DNA from: Planctomycetota bacterium
Lineage (GTDB): Bacteria > Planctomycetota > UBA1135 > JADKAF01
Reading direction: 5' to 3'
Assembly (NCBI GenBank): GCA_016719295.1
Contig: JADKAF010000001.1
Location: 4,774,001 to 4,838,000, forward strand
DNA: 64,000 nucleotides
Part shown: positions 54,287 through 63,181 of the stretch, one piece after another
Layout of the letters: the number at the start of each line of letters is the position of its first letter
How positions within the stretch are numbered: the first letter of the stretch is position 1
Program-made: the position numbers and the translations under genes
Notes under the pieces: generated by a model
The model's input: the letters and a program-made list of their open reading frames with translations, nothing else
What the model was told of the DNA's origin: nothing
Database searches by the model: none

Positions 54287-57200
54287 TCAACGAGAGCTCG
54301 TCGACGAGGAGGGAGGAATGAGCGCGAAGAAGGGCGACCAGTCCATCAAGGCCTCGATCCCGGGGAGTGCGAGCAGCTCGTCGCGGGAGACGCCGCAGCG
54401 CACCGACTCGCGCAGCGCCTCGAGCGCTGCCTCGAGATCGGCGCTCCGCCGCTCCGCATCGAGCGGCGTCCGGCCAAGCCGGAGGCAGAGCAGCTCGAGC
54501 AGCTTCAGGTAGCGGAGTCGATCCTGCGGCGCGAGGGGCCCGAGCGAGATCGCCGCGAGCTGGAGCTCGATCGCGCGGTCGAGCTCTCCATCCTCGAGGG
54601 CGATCTCCGCGAGACGGGCGAGGTTCCGCACCTTGGGCACGGCGAGGAGGCCTTCGATCTCTCGCGTGCGGCGCTGCTCGGGGGTCCCGATCTCGAACTG
54701 GTCGAGCTGCCTCCGCGTGAGCTGACCGACCGCCATACGCTTCGCGACGGTCACCGGGTCGAGCGGCCAGCGCTGGACGCGACCGCTTCGCGTCACGGTG
54801 AGGAACTCGGATGCGTCGGCTCGGCCGGCAACGGCGATGCAATCGCTGTCCAGAGCCAACACGGTGAATGGCTTTCCCGTCGCCGACTCGAAGACGTGCA
54901 CCTCGTTGCTGCACATCGCCCAGGCCAGCGTTCCATTCGCTAGGAATCCCCCGCTGTAGTTATTCGATCGCACGAGGTCGGTGTAGTTCGCCGTCAGCCG
55001 CGGCGCACCGTCCGGTGCGCGCTGCGTGAGGTCGTAGACCCGCGCGGTCATGTTGCCGAGGATCGTGAGCAGATAGCGCGCGTCTTGGGTCAACCCGTGG
55101 CCGTAGTGTGGGAGATGGTTCGGACCTCGCACGGAGACGAGCGGTTTCCCCGTGGCTACTTCGATCGCGTCCGTGCGCGAGCGGACGCCGTAGACGTAGA
55201 GTAGGTAGGAGGAGCTCGATTCGCCCACCCAATGCATCGCAGCCGAGGGAATGGGGTGCTGGGCGATGACCTGCTGCGTTTCGAGGTCGATGACGCGACC
55301 TCTCGCTCCGTCGTGACCAGCGTTCTCGATCTGCATCACGGCCTGTCCGTCTGGGCGCGCGACGTATCGAAAGCCCGGCTCGAGCTCCTTCTCGCACAAG
55401 ACACGACCGTCGAGGTCCAGGATCACGAGGCGCGGGGAACGCGGAGCGTCCGTTTGTGTGGGCGACCAAGAGGTTCCGACCAAGCGGGTTCCGTCGGGCG
55501 CGATCCAGAGGTCTTCGATTCCCTGCGAGGAGAATGCACTTCGCCGACACCGTTCGTCGACGCTCCAAAGCTCCCAGGTCGGATGCGTGGTCTCGCCCCG
55601 TCGCAAGAGTACGAGGGCTTGCTCGGCGGCCACCAGCGAGACGACGAGCAGCTCCTCGGGGACCCCCGGCAGGTCGAATGGCGCATATTCCGGGTGCTTG
55701 GCCCAGATCCGCACGCGACTCCCGCAGATGGCGAAGCGCTGCCCGTCCGGATGAACGGCCAAGTCCAGGAACTCCCAGCGCTTGTCGCTCTCCCCGAGGA
55801 GCTTCCTCTGCGTTCCCGGAGCCAGGGGGTCTTCGAGGTCGAGGTCCATGACACAGAGATCCCTCTGCGCATCGACTCCGAAGCCCCACGACTCGTCGGG
55901 CGATGACTCCAAGAGGCGCCCATCGACGGCGTGCTTCTCGAGCTGGGCTCCGGTCTCCAGATCGAAGACGCTCCAGTCGCTTGCACCGCCGGCCAGGACG
56001 CGATTCTCTGCGAGAAACCCCGCGAACAAGACCCCTCGGTGTTCCGCGATCGCTTGGCCACCGAGGTCGAGAACGTGGAGGTGATGCGGGTTGTTCTCGA
56101 GGCGCGTGCCGACCAAGACGCGATCGCCGCGCGGCGACCATCGACACTCGAAGATAAGCAGTCGATCGGGATCGCCGAACCGGCTGCGCGGGAGCTCGCG
56201 CTCGAGCGAGCCGTCCCGCGTGCTCCAGATCCGCACGGGGCCATCTAGCGCGCTCGTGACGATTCGCGCGCTGCCCGGCGCGAACGACAGCGAGGCCCCG
56301 CGGGTTCCCCCGCTCTCGAAGACTTCTCGCGCGGCGCCGCTGCGTAGATCGAAGAGCCGGATCGTGCCGTCGGCGGCTGCCGCGGCGAAGTGCTCGCCGT
56401 CGGGCGAGAACGCGCCGGCGTGGAATCCGTGCGAGTGCGCCGGAGTTCGAAGCACGCAAGAGCCGGTGTCGGCGTCCCAGATGCGGACGGTTCCGTCCAT
56501 CGAAGCCGAGAGGATCCGTCGTCCCGCAGGATGGATGTCGAGATCGAGAATCACATCCGTATGGCCGGCGAGACGATGGAGCACCGCGCCCGTGTCGGGA
56601 TCGGTGATCAGGAGCACCGCGTCGTAGGGGCGCGAGACCAGTCGGCCGTCGCGCAGGAAGTGCAGTTCGCGGATGTCGTGGTCGTGGGCCTCGATGGACG
56701 CTAGCAGATGGTGCTTAGGCAGCACCTGATGGATGGTTCGGTTGACCGCATCGTCGCTGGTGAGCTTGCTCGCTTCGATCGCCAACAGCAGCGCGAGATT
56801 CGGGCTTTCGTCCGCGAGCATCGCTGCATCCGTTGCGATGCGGATCCCCTCTGCTTCGCGCCGAGCGGCGAGCGCTTCCCGCGCGCGAGCATCGGCGGCT
56901 TCCGCGTTGGTGCGCGCCTCGAAGAGGTACCAGGTGGTCCCGAGCAACCCCAGGACGAGCGACGCGAGCACGAGGAACGCAGCGATGACCTGCACGCGAA
57001 AGCGGCGCACGAATTTGCGCACGCGGTAGATCTTGCTCGGCGGACCAGCGCTGACCGGCCGATGCTCGAGGAATCGCACCACGTCGTCCGCGAGATCGTG
57101 CGGGGAGCGGTAGCGTCGCTCGGGCTCCTTCTCGAGCGCCTTCATCACGATCCAATCCGGATCTCCCGGCAGCCGCTGCAGCCAGCGGTGGAGCTCCTGC

Positions 57201-58234
57201 ACCTCGGTGCGAACGCCCTGCTTCGTCGTCGCGAGCTTGCGGGCACGTGTGCTCGGCTTCGGCGGCATCTCTTCGCGCAGAATCGTGCCGATCTGTAGCA
57301 GGCCCGCTTCGCGGAGTCGCCGAGAGTCGAAAGGCAAGGAGCAGGCGATCAGCTCATAGAGCAGGACGCCGAGCGCGTACACGTCGGAGCGGGTGTCGAC
57401 CGCGGCACCGAAGCCTCCGAATTGCTCGGGGCTCATGTACTCGGGTGTCCCTACGAAAGCGCCTGCTTCGGTCAAGAGAGTGCGCTCGTCGAGCGGTTGC
57501 TCCAGCGCCTTGGCGATGCCGAAGTCGATGACCTTGGGGATCCACTCCTCCCCGCTCTTCGATACGAGCACGTTCGACGGCTTGAGATCGCGGTGCAGCA
57601 CGCCTTGTCGGTGCGCGTGGTCCACGGCGCCGCAGACCTTGACGAAGAGCGCCAGGCGCTCGTCGAGCCCGAGCCGCGCGGCGTCGCAGGCCTCCGTGAT
57701 CGGGCGGCCCTCGACGTATTCCATCGCCAAGAAGGGACGGCCTCGCGCGTCCAGCCCGGCATCGTGCACCGCCGCGATGTACGGGTGGCTCATCAGCGCG
57801 AGCACCTGGCGCTCCCGCTCGAAGCGCGCCAGCACCGCGTGTGAGCTCAAACCTGCGCGGATCGCCTTGATCGCGACGATGCGTTGGACGGGTCGTATCT
57901 GTCTGGCGCGGTAGACGGTGCCCATCCCGCCGACGGCGATCTGCTGCAAGTCCGCGTAGTTCTCGAGCTCCGGGGGCGGCTCCCCCTCCGGAGCGGCGCT
58001 CTGCGCCAGCGCGCGCAGCTCCTGGCTGTCACTCGCTGCGATATCGAGGAAGGGCTCGACCATGAAGCGCTCGATACGAGACGCCGCAACCCCCAGAAGT
58101 TCGGAGAGCTCCTGACGCAAGGCGAGGTCATCGCCGCAGGTGCGCTGCACGAACGCCGCGCGCTCGCCGTCCGGGAGCTCGGCTCCCTGCGCGAAGAGAT
58201 CTTGCAGCAGATCCCTCTGTCGTTCGTCGAGCAT
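54287..58234 (-). CDS. Membrane Ser/Thr protein kinase with WD40 repeats and helical tail
   Basis: This 1315-residue kinase has an N-terminal helical segment (QRDLLQDLFAQGAELPDGER ... LSELLGVA) known from planctomycete kinases, then the kinase domain at about 93-390. The loop is VGGMGTVY, K123 lies in VAIKAIR, HRDLKPSN is at 214-221, DFG at 237-239, and YMSPEQF. A transmembrane helix at about 414-436 leads to WD40-type blades (GHTDVILDLDIHPAGRRILS, DGTVRIWDADTG, DGTIRLFDLRSG, DGPVRIWSTRDG), likely a seven- or fourteen-blade propeller outside the cell membrane. A final helical part is TPR-like. The start is ATG at 58234, or GTG at 58246. The sigma factor gene follows downstream and is the probable regulatory target. 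Confidence 0.9.
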   Translation of the reverse strand: MLDERQRDLLQDLFAQGAELPDGERAAFVQRTCGDDLALRQELSELLGVAASRIERFMVEPFLDIAASDSQELRALAQSAAPEGEPPPELENYADLQQIAVGGMGTVYRARQIRPVQRIVAIKAIRAGLSSHAVLARFERERQVLALMSHPYIAAVHDAGLDARGRPFLAMEYVEGRPITEACDAARLGLDERLALFVKVCGAVDHAHRQGVLHRDLKPSNVLVSKSGEEWIPKVIDFGIAKALEQPLDERTLLTEAGAFVGTPEYMSPEQFGGFGAAVDTRSDVYALGVLLYELIACSLPFDSRRLREAGLLQIGTILREEMPPKPSTRARKLATTKQGVRTEVQELHRWLQRLPGDPDWIVMKALEKEPERRYRSPHDLADDVVRFLEHRPVSAGPPSKIYRVRKFVRRFRVQVIAAFLVLASLVLGLLGTTWYLFEARTNAEAADARAREALAARREAEGIRIATDAAMLADESPNLALLLAIEASKLTSDDAVNRTIHQVLPKHHLLASIEAHDHDIRELHFLRDGRLVSRPYDAVLLITDPDTGAVLHRLAGHTDVILDLDIHPAGRRILSASMDGTVRIWDADTGSCVLRTPAHSHGFHAGAFSPDGEHFAAAAADGTIRLFDLRSGAAREVFESGGTRGASLSFAPGSARIVTSALDGPVRIWSTRDGSLERELPRSRFGDPDRLLIFECRWSPRGDRVLVGTRLENNPHHLHVLDLGGQAIAEHRGVLFAGFLAENRVLAGGASDWSVFDLETGAQLEKHAVDGRLLESSPDESWGFGVDAQRDLCVMDLDLEDPLAPGTQRKLLGESDKRWEFLDLAVHPDGQRFAICGSRVRIWAKHPEYAPFDLPGVPEELLVVSLVAAEQALVLLRRGETTHPTWELWSVDERCRRSAFSSQGIEDLWIAPDGTRLVGTSWSPTQTDAPRSPRLVILDLDGRVLCEKELEPGFRYVARPDGQAVMQIENAGHDGARGRVIDLETQQVIAQHPIPSAAMHWVGESSSSYLLYVYGVRSRTDAIEVATGKPLVSVRGPNHLPHYGHGLTQDARYLLTILGNMTARVYDLTQRAPDGAPRLTANYTDLVRSNNYSGGFLANGTLAWAMCSNEVHVFESATGKPFTVLALDSDCIAVAGRADASEFLTVTRSGRVQRWPLDPVTVAKRMAVGQLTRRQLDQFEIGTPEQRRTREIEGLLAVPKVRNLARLAEIALEDGELDRAIELQLAAISLGPLAPQDRLRYLKLLELLCLRLGRTPLDAERRSADLEAALEALRESVRCGVSRDELLALPGIEALMDWSPFFALIPPSSSTSSR

Positions 58235-58316
58235 GGGCTGTGGCACGGATGCGGCGTTCCAAGAAATGCGTGCCCGTGGATCCTACGGCAGGTCGAGGGA
58301 GGAACGTACCATCGGC

Positions 58317-58344
58317 TCCTCCTCGGCCCGCAGGCCGAGGAGGA
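58317..58344 (-). terminator. Strong hairpin between secreted-protein gene and kinase operon
   Basis: TCCTCCTCGGCC and GGCCGAGGAGGA (58317-58328 and 58333-58344) form a perfect 12-bp stem with a CGCA loop. They lie 54 bases past the stop at 58398 and 83 bases before the kinase start. This position fits a terminator separating the two transcription units. No T-run follows. Confidence 0.6.
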
Positions 58345-58397
58345 CGCCCGACTCCGGAGTGAGTGCAGTCCGAGGTCCTGGTGGCGAGCTCTGCCGC

Positions 58398-60644
58398 TCA
58401 GCCGCCGATGCGCGTGCGGAGCGTGTCGCTGAGCCTCAGCGGCGGAGAGCTGCAAGCGCCGGGACCGAACAGGTCGGCACCCTGGGTGAAGAACTCGAGC
58501 CCGATCATGCACGGATCCAGCGGGACCGGAATCGGTCCGATGGCCGTCCCGGAGAAGGTGACGTCCGGAGGCGTTCCCAGAGTGCAGTTCGAGCAGATCG
58601 GCAAGGAAACCTGCGAGAGTCCGATCCACATCGAAGCAAATCCCGACGCTCCGGTGAGCTGCCAACTCAGGGACGAGCCGATCACCGGGGAGCCGCCGCT
58701 CACGCGGATCCCCAGGCCGCCACAGCCCGTCGTGATGGCCGTCGAGCTGCCAGGGGTCACCGTCTCCGTGTAGAGGATTCCCTTCACGACGGAAATGGCA
58801 CCCGCGGGCGTGCAGGTCCAGACGAAGAGCGCCTGGCTCGAAGAGGAGTTGCTGCCCGACTGACGCGAGGCCACCGAAGGATGCTTGTTCATGGTCGTCG
58901 CGTTCGCTTCGCTGATCCGCTGCCAACTGCCATTCAGCGCTCCGGTGCTGCTGCGTGCGCTCGCCCACATCTCGTACGCGGTCCCGACTCCACCGACCCG
59001 GTCCTCGATCGCGACCACGGAGCGGCCGTTGATCGAAGCGATGGCCGAGCCAAGGTCGTCGTCGCCCTGAGTGTTCTCGATGGGGACGCTTTGGCTGTAA
59101 GTCCATACCGCTGAAGGATTCGTCGGTCGCTGAGGATCGATGAACCAGACATCGAAGTTGTCATTCGATCCGGAGACCTCCTGGCGCGCATAGGAGAGCA
59201 CGAAGCTCGTGCCGTCCCCGTCGACCGAGGGCAGGAGCGGGCCTCGGCCTCCCGTCGCGACATAGCCGAACGCGCTGATAGGTTGCGTATACGCCCCTAC
59301 GAAGCGCACGCCGATCCAGTCTCCGTTCCTGGTCTCCCACGCCACCAGGAACACTTGCGAAGCTCCTCCGGACTTCGAGATCACGGGCCGACGACCGCTG
59401 GGATTCGTGTCCAGCGCATTCTCTGTCACGAAGAACAGGGAGCCGTCGCTCTCAACCCGATACCTCCCCACGCGGATGCCCCAACGAGCGTTGACCCAGA
59501 CGATGATGACTCCTGTGTCTGTGGAGTGGATCGAGCCGCCGACCGCAGGCTCGTACTCGTCGTCGCTAGCTTGTGCAACCGGGAAGACGGGGCCGAGGGA
59601 TCCGAAGCGGGTCACGGTGCGAGCCATGACGTTGCGTGCGCCGAGAGCCCCACGCTGGTAGACCACCACGAAACGATTCCTCGTCCAGACCATCGCCACC
59701 GCGGGTTCTCGTTCATCCGTGGTCGCGGCGTCGATCACGAGCAGGTTTCCCACCGCTCGACCACAGGCGTCCAATCGTTGGCCGTGGATGTCGGTGTCCG
59801 AAGCCGAGTAGGCGTGCTCCCAGGCCACCAAGTAGGTGTCTGCCAGGTACGCTGCCTCCGGTCGTGAAGAACCGACGGGGGCCGCGGTCACGTTGATCCG
59901 CGGCGAGATGGGCGGATCCAGGACCAGGGGATACGCAGCGCGGCTCACGAACTCCGCGGGCAACACGAGCTCGAGATGCGTGCCCGTGAAGTTCAGGTGA
60001 CCCTTCTCGCGTCGCCCCTTCGCATCGATGCCCACGACGGCGCCGATATCGACGCCACCGACCTCACCGGCGGAGAAGCGGAGGTTCTCCAGCTGGTGTC
60101 CCGAGGATGCCTCGAGCTCCGTCTGCAAGCGCAGGCGGACGATCAGATCGCCGCTGCCCTCGGGCTGGCTGGCGAACACGAAGCTCTGCTCGATCCCCTC
60201 GGGGCGCAGGTCGTAGCGCTCGGTGATCTCGCCGCGCTCGTAGAGGACGGCGTCGTTCGACCGCCGCGGCTGGACCGCGGGGCTGGCGGAATGCACCACG
60301 CGATCGCCGCGGACGACGGACTCGAGGCGCAGGCGCAGGTTCTGGTTGGTCGGAACCGCGTGGCCCAAGGCCGGCGTGAACGTGATGCCGCCCTCTTCGA
60401 AGAAGGTCTTGTAGTGATCCCCGACGCCGACGAGGGACCCGTCCGTCTCCCCGAAGCCGATCGCGCCCCCCGAGATCTCGAAGGGGACGCCGAAGGTGCC
60501 GTTCTTGGACGGCTCCGGAGCGAGCGAGGCCGGGTCGGCGGGCACGTGGCGGGCGGGCTCCTGCGCTCCGAGCCAGGAGGCCAAGAGGGACGCGAGTGCT
60601 GCGGTGCGCAGCATCGCGCGGATGGGAGAGAGGACGGGGGACAT
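58398..60644 (-). CDS. Secreted multidomain protein, related in layout to the one at 49630
   Basis: This 748-residue protein has a signal peptide (AMLRTAALASLLASWLGAQE). Residues about 30-235 form a domain (FGVPFEISGGAIGFGETDGS; EGIEQSFVFASQPEGSGDLI; LVLPAEFVSRAAYPLVLDPP) parallel to the N-terminal domain of the protein at 49630. Residues about 235-610 contain beta-units with WEHAYSASDTDIHGQRLDAC, VVYQRGALGARNVMARTVTR and AWETRNGDWIGVRF, probably a beta-propeller. The last 110 (GCGGLGIRVSGGSPVIGSSL ... LSDTLRTRIGG) are the shared C-terminal domain. The start ATG at 60644 opens the signal peptide with GGAG upstream. No enzymatic motif; presumed surface or secreted binding protein. Confidence 0.83.
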   Translation of the reverse strand: MSPVLSPIRAMLRTAALASLLASWLGAQEPARHVPADPASLAPEPSKNGTFGVPFEISGGAIGFGETDGSLVGVGDHYKTFFEEGGITFTPALGHAVPTNQNLRLRLESVVRGDRVVHSASPAVQPRRSNDAVLYERGEITERYDLRPEGIEQSFVFASQPEGSGDLIVRLRLQTELEASSGHQLENLRFSAGEVGGVDIGAVVGIDAKGRREKGHLNFTGTHLELVLPAEFVSRAAYPLVLDPPISPRINVTAAPVGSSRPEAAYLADTYLVAWEHAYSASDTDIHGQRLDACGRAVGNLLVIDAATTDEREPAVAMVWTRNRFVVVYQRGALGARNVMARTVTRFGSLGPVFPVAQASDDEYEPAVGGSIHSTDTGVIIVWVNARWGIRVGRYRVESDGSLFFVTENALDTNPSGRRPVISKSGGASQVFLVAWETRNGDWIGVRFVGAYTQPISAFGYVATGGRGPLLPSVDGDGTSFVLSYARQEVSGSNDNFDVWFIDPQRPTNPSAVWTYSQSVPIENTQGDDDLGSAIASINGRSVVAIEDRVGGVGTAYEMWASARSSTGALNGSWQRISEANATTMNKHPSVASRQSGSNSSSSQALFVWTCTPAGAISVVKGILYTETVTPGSSTAITTGCGGLGIRVSGGSPVIGSSLSWQLTGASGFASMWIGLSQVSLPICSNCTLGTPPDVTFSGTAIGPIPVPLDPCMIGLEFFTQGADLFGPGACSSPPLRLSDTLRTRIGG

Positions 60645-60722
60645 GAGTGGTCTCCGGAAGAGGTAGAACTTCGCCCCATTCGTCATCCACTCCACCGAGA
60701 CGACATGCTTTCTCCCAAAGCC

Positions 60723-60802
60723 CGTCGATCAAGAAGGGGTCAGACCCCTGTCTGATCGACGGCGTCGATCAACAGAGGGGTCTGACCCCTATCTGATCGA
60801 CG
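60723..60802. repeat. Family B paired palindrome, copy 2
   Basis: Arms of 39 and 40 bp (60723-60761 and 60763-60802) each carry GGGGTCAGACCCC or its reverse complement, framed by CGTCGATCA and TGATCGACG. Arms differ in the short spacers around the core. It begins a few bases after the metalloprotease stop on the minus strand (60806) and lies upstream of the gene at 58398. Confidence 0.92.
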
Positions 60803-60805
60803 CGG

Positions 60806-63040
60806 TCAGCGGTCGCCGCCGACCACGGTCTCGACGCCGTTCGTGGTGGTGAGCTTGGTGGGGGTCGCCGTGCCGAGGTCGAGCAGGGCCGCCTGCGAGT
60901 AGAAGGCGGCGGCGACTAGGGATGGGTCCGGCGGCACGGCGATCGAGAGGCGCGCGAAGCCGCTGCGGCTCGTCGAGAAGGGCAGGGACACGATCTGGTT
61001 CACGAGCAAGTCGCAAGTGCCCATGCCGGCGCCCGCGAGATTCAGCCGCAGCGGCTGGATGCCGATCCAGAGCACGCCGCTCGTGCCGGCGACGGCGTTG
61101 TCCACTTCGAGCGAGATCGCGTTGCCGATCTCGAGGGTTCCGGCGACATCGTGGGTCGGCGCGAGGTTGCTCGTGCCCGGGCAGCCACCGCCGTAGAGGA
61201 GCTTCCGGCCGGCGACGTAGTGCGCGCAGCGATCGAGGATCTGGCTCTTCGAGCCGTGCAGCACCTCGCGGATCTCGCGCACCTGATCCGGGCTGACTCG
61301 CAGGTATCCGTTGCAGAGCGCCCAGTAGCTCATCACGTTGCTGCGATCGGGGCTGAAGGTGAAGTCGAGTCCCAAGGCAGGCACGTTGATGCGGATCTCG
61401 CGATCGAGATCGGCGGGGTTCCAGCCCAGCGCATGGAAGTAGTCGATGCCCGGATCGGGCGGCGTGTCCCAGGTGTCGCCGCCGTCACCGTCGAGCGAGT
61501 CGGGAGTCGGGTTCGAGAGCGTGGCCAGGTACGCAGCGACGACGGCGTGAGGGTTGCTGGTGTTGCCGTAGTCGATGCCGACGTGGGTGTGGTTCAAGCC
61601 GAAGTAGTGCCCGAGCTCGTGGGCGAGCAGCTTGATCCCCTGGATGGCATCGCCGTGGCCCGGCGTGTTCGGATCGTGGAAGTACTGCGTCGTCACGGTG
61701 TTGTTGAAGCCTGGCATCGCGACGTAGTTCGCTTCTTCGCTGGAGAAGCCGCTGCCGGTGGGGCTGGGGCTGTTCCCGTAGCGGAAGAACACCACGATCT
61801 TGCAGGGATAGCGCAGCGCCCAGGTCTCGGCGGCCTGCTTATGCACGTTGCACTGCGCCTCGCTCGAGAACTCACGGCAGAGATCCAGCGTGTTGATCGT
61901 CGTGTTGCGCAGCACTTCGTAGTCCGTGCGCTCGTCGAACTCGATCCACACGCCGGCCTTCGAATACACCAGGTTCGCGCGATCGACCCACTGCCGAACT
62001 TCCGCCGGCGTGATCGCCGTGGCGCGCGTGCCATCCGAGTCCATGCAGCGCACGGCGTGTATGCGCACACGCAGCGTGCCGTCGTAGGCGTAGATGCTCG
62101 TTCGCCCGGGTACGAAGTCGCCGGCGACGAAGTGCAGCCAGCGCGGCGAGGTCGAGCGCACCGTCTGCAGCGCCCAGCCGCCCGCGCCATCGGTGAATGC
62201 GAAGCGCGCTTCGCCGGCGGTGCGGTCGTAGAAGCAGAGATCGGTGTGCGAAGTGCCGCCGAAGTTCCCGGGCACGATGAGATCCCAGGAGCTTCGGATG
62301 CCCACGTAGCCGCGGATCAGCGAGATGCCGCCGGTGCCGTTCGTCGACCAGAACTGCGCGATCCCGCGGATACGCTCGTAGAAGAAGAGATCGGTCGTGC
62401 CGTTGCCATCGAAGTCACCCGGGACGATCTGGTCCCAGTTCTTCGACATCGTGGTCAGATGGCTCTGGAGCAGGATGTTGCCGCTGCCATCGGTGCGGAG
62501 GAACTTCCCCTCGCCGCGTGTGCGTGAGTAGAAGAAGAGATCCGTCGTACCGCTGCCGTCGAAGTTGCCGGGGACGATCGTGTCGTATTGGTTCCAGCCG
62601 GTGTTGGTGCGGAGCAGCGCGATCGAGCCGCCGGCGCCCGTCGTGTAGAAGCGCCCGATGCCGCTCGGAGCGTCGTAGAAGAGCAGATCATCCTGCGACG
62701 AGCCGCCGAACTGACCGGCGACGATTTGATCCCAGCTCGTGGACCACCCGGTGTGCGTGGCGTAGGTCGTGAGCGAACCCGTCGTGCTCGAGCTCAGGAA
62801 CTTGCCCTCGCCCTGGATGCGGTCGTAGAGCAGCAGGTTCTCGCCTCCGGACCCGCCGAAGTTGCCCGGGATGGCTTGATGCCAGCTCGTGCGGAACCCG
62901 TTCTCCGTGGAGAGCGTGGTCAGCGAGCCCGCGCCGTTGGTGGTGAGGATCGACGCACTGGCTTGAGCGTCGGCCGCGCGAGCGGCGAGGGAAACGAGCA
63001 GCAGCGCTCCGATGGTGGAGCGGATCGGCAGGAATGGCAT
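60806..63040 (-). CDS. Secreted zinc metalloprotease (HExxHxxGxxH) with N-terminal beta-propeller
   Basis: This 744-residue protein has a signal peptide (IGALLLVSLAARAADAQAS). Residues about 25-320 hold five full repeats of about 50 residues (SWDQIVPGNFGGTSHTDLLF-like, each with FYDR and G-x-G-x-F-x-T-x-G) plus half-repeats at both ends, as in a closed propeller. Residues about 330-610 form a metzincin-type protease with HELGHYFGLNH (H474, H478, H484) and a Met-turn in SNVMSYWALC. The last 115 residues (YGGGCPGTSN onward) are the shared C-terminal domain. The catalytic set is complete, so active extracellular proteolysis is likely. The ATG at 63040 starts the signal peptide. Family B repeats lie on both sides. 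Confidence 0.88.
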   Translation of the reverse strand: MPFLPIRSTIGALLLVSLAARAADAQASASILTTNGAGSLTTLSTENGFRTSWHQAIPGNFGGSGGENLLLYDRIQGEGKFLSSSTTGSLTTYATHTGWSTSWDQIVAGQFGGSSQDDLLFYDAPSGIGRFYTTGAGGSIALLRTNTGWNQYDTIVPGNFDGSGTTDLFFYSRTRGEGKFLRTDGSGNILLQSHLTTMSKNWDQIVPGDFDGNGTTDLFFYERIRGIAQFWSTNGTGGISLIRGYVGIRSSWDLIVPGNFGGTSHTDLCFYDRTAGEARFAFTDGAGGWALQTVRSTSPRWLHFVAGDFVPGRTSIYAYDGTLRVRIHAVRCMDSDGTRATAITPAEVRQWVDRANLVYSKAGVWIEFDERTDYEVLRNTTINTLDLCREFSSEAQCNVHKQAAETWALRYPCKIVVFFRYGNSPSPTGSGFSSEEANYVAMPGFNNTVTTQYFHDPNTPGHGDAIQGIKLLAHELGHYFGLNHTHVGIDYGNTSNPHAVVAAYLATLSNPTPDSLDGDGGDTWDTPPDPGIDYFHALGWNPADLDREIRINVPALGLDFTFSPDRSNVMSYWALCNGYLRVSPDQVREIREVLHGSKSQILDRCAHYVAGRKLLYGGGCPGTSNLAPTHDVAGTLEIGNAISLEVDNAVAGTSGVLWIGIQPLRLNLAGAGMGTCDLLVNQIVSLPFSTSRSGFARLSIAVPPDPSLVAAAFYSQAALLDLGTATPTKLTTTNGVETVVGGDR

Positions 63041-63101
63041 GAGGGACCTCGGAACATCTTCCGAAGGCCCCATCCGCCGACCGCACGCTCGCGTTACGCG
63101 C

Positions 63102-63181
63102 CATCGATCAAAACGGGGTCAGACCCCTTCGCTGATCGACGCCGTCGATCAACGGAGGGGTCTGACCCCTATCTGATCGAT
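63102..63181. repeat. Family B paired palindrome, copy 3
   Basis: Arms 63102-63141 and 63143-63181 around a one-base centre contain GGGGTCAGACCCC and GGGGTCTGACCCC with GATCGA-type ends. The arms are imperfect in the core-flanking spacers. The right end touches the stop codon of the response-regulator gene. Confidence 0.92.
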
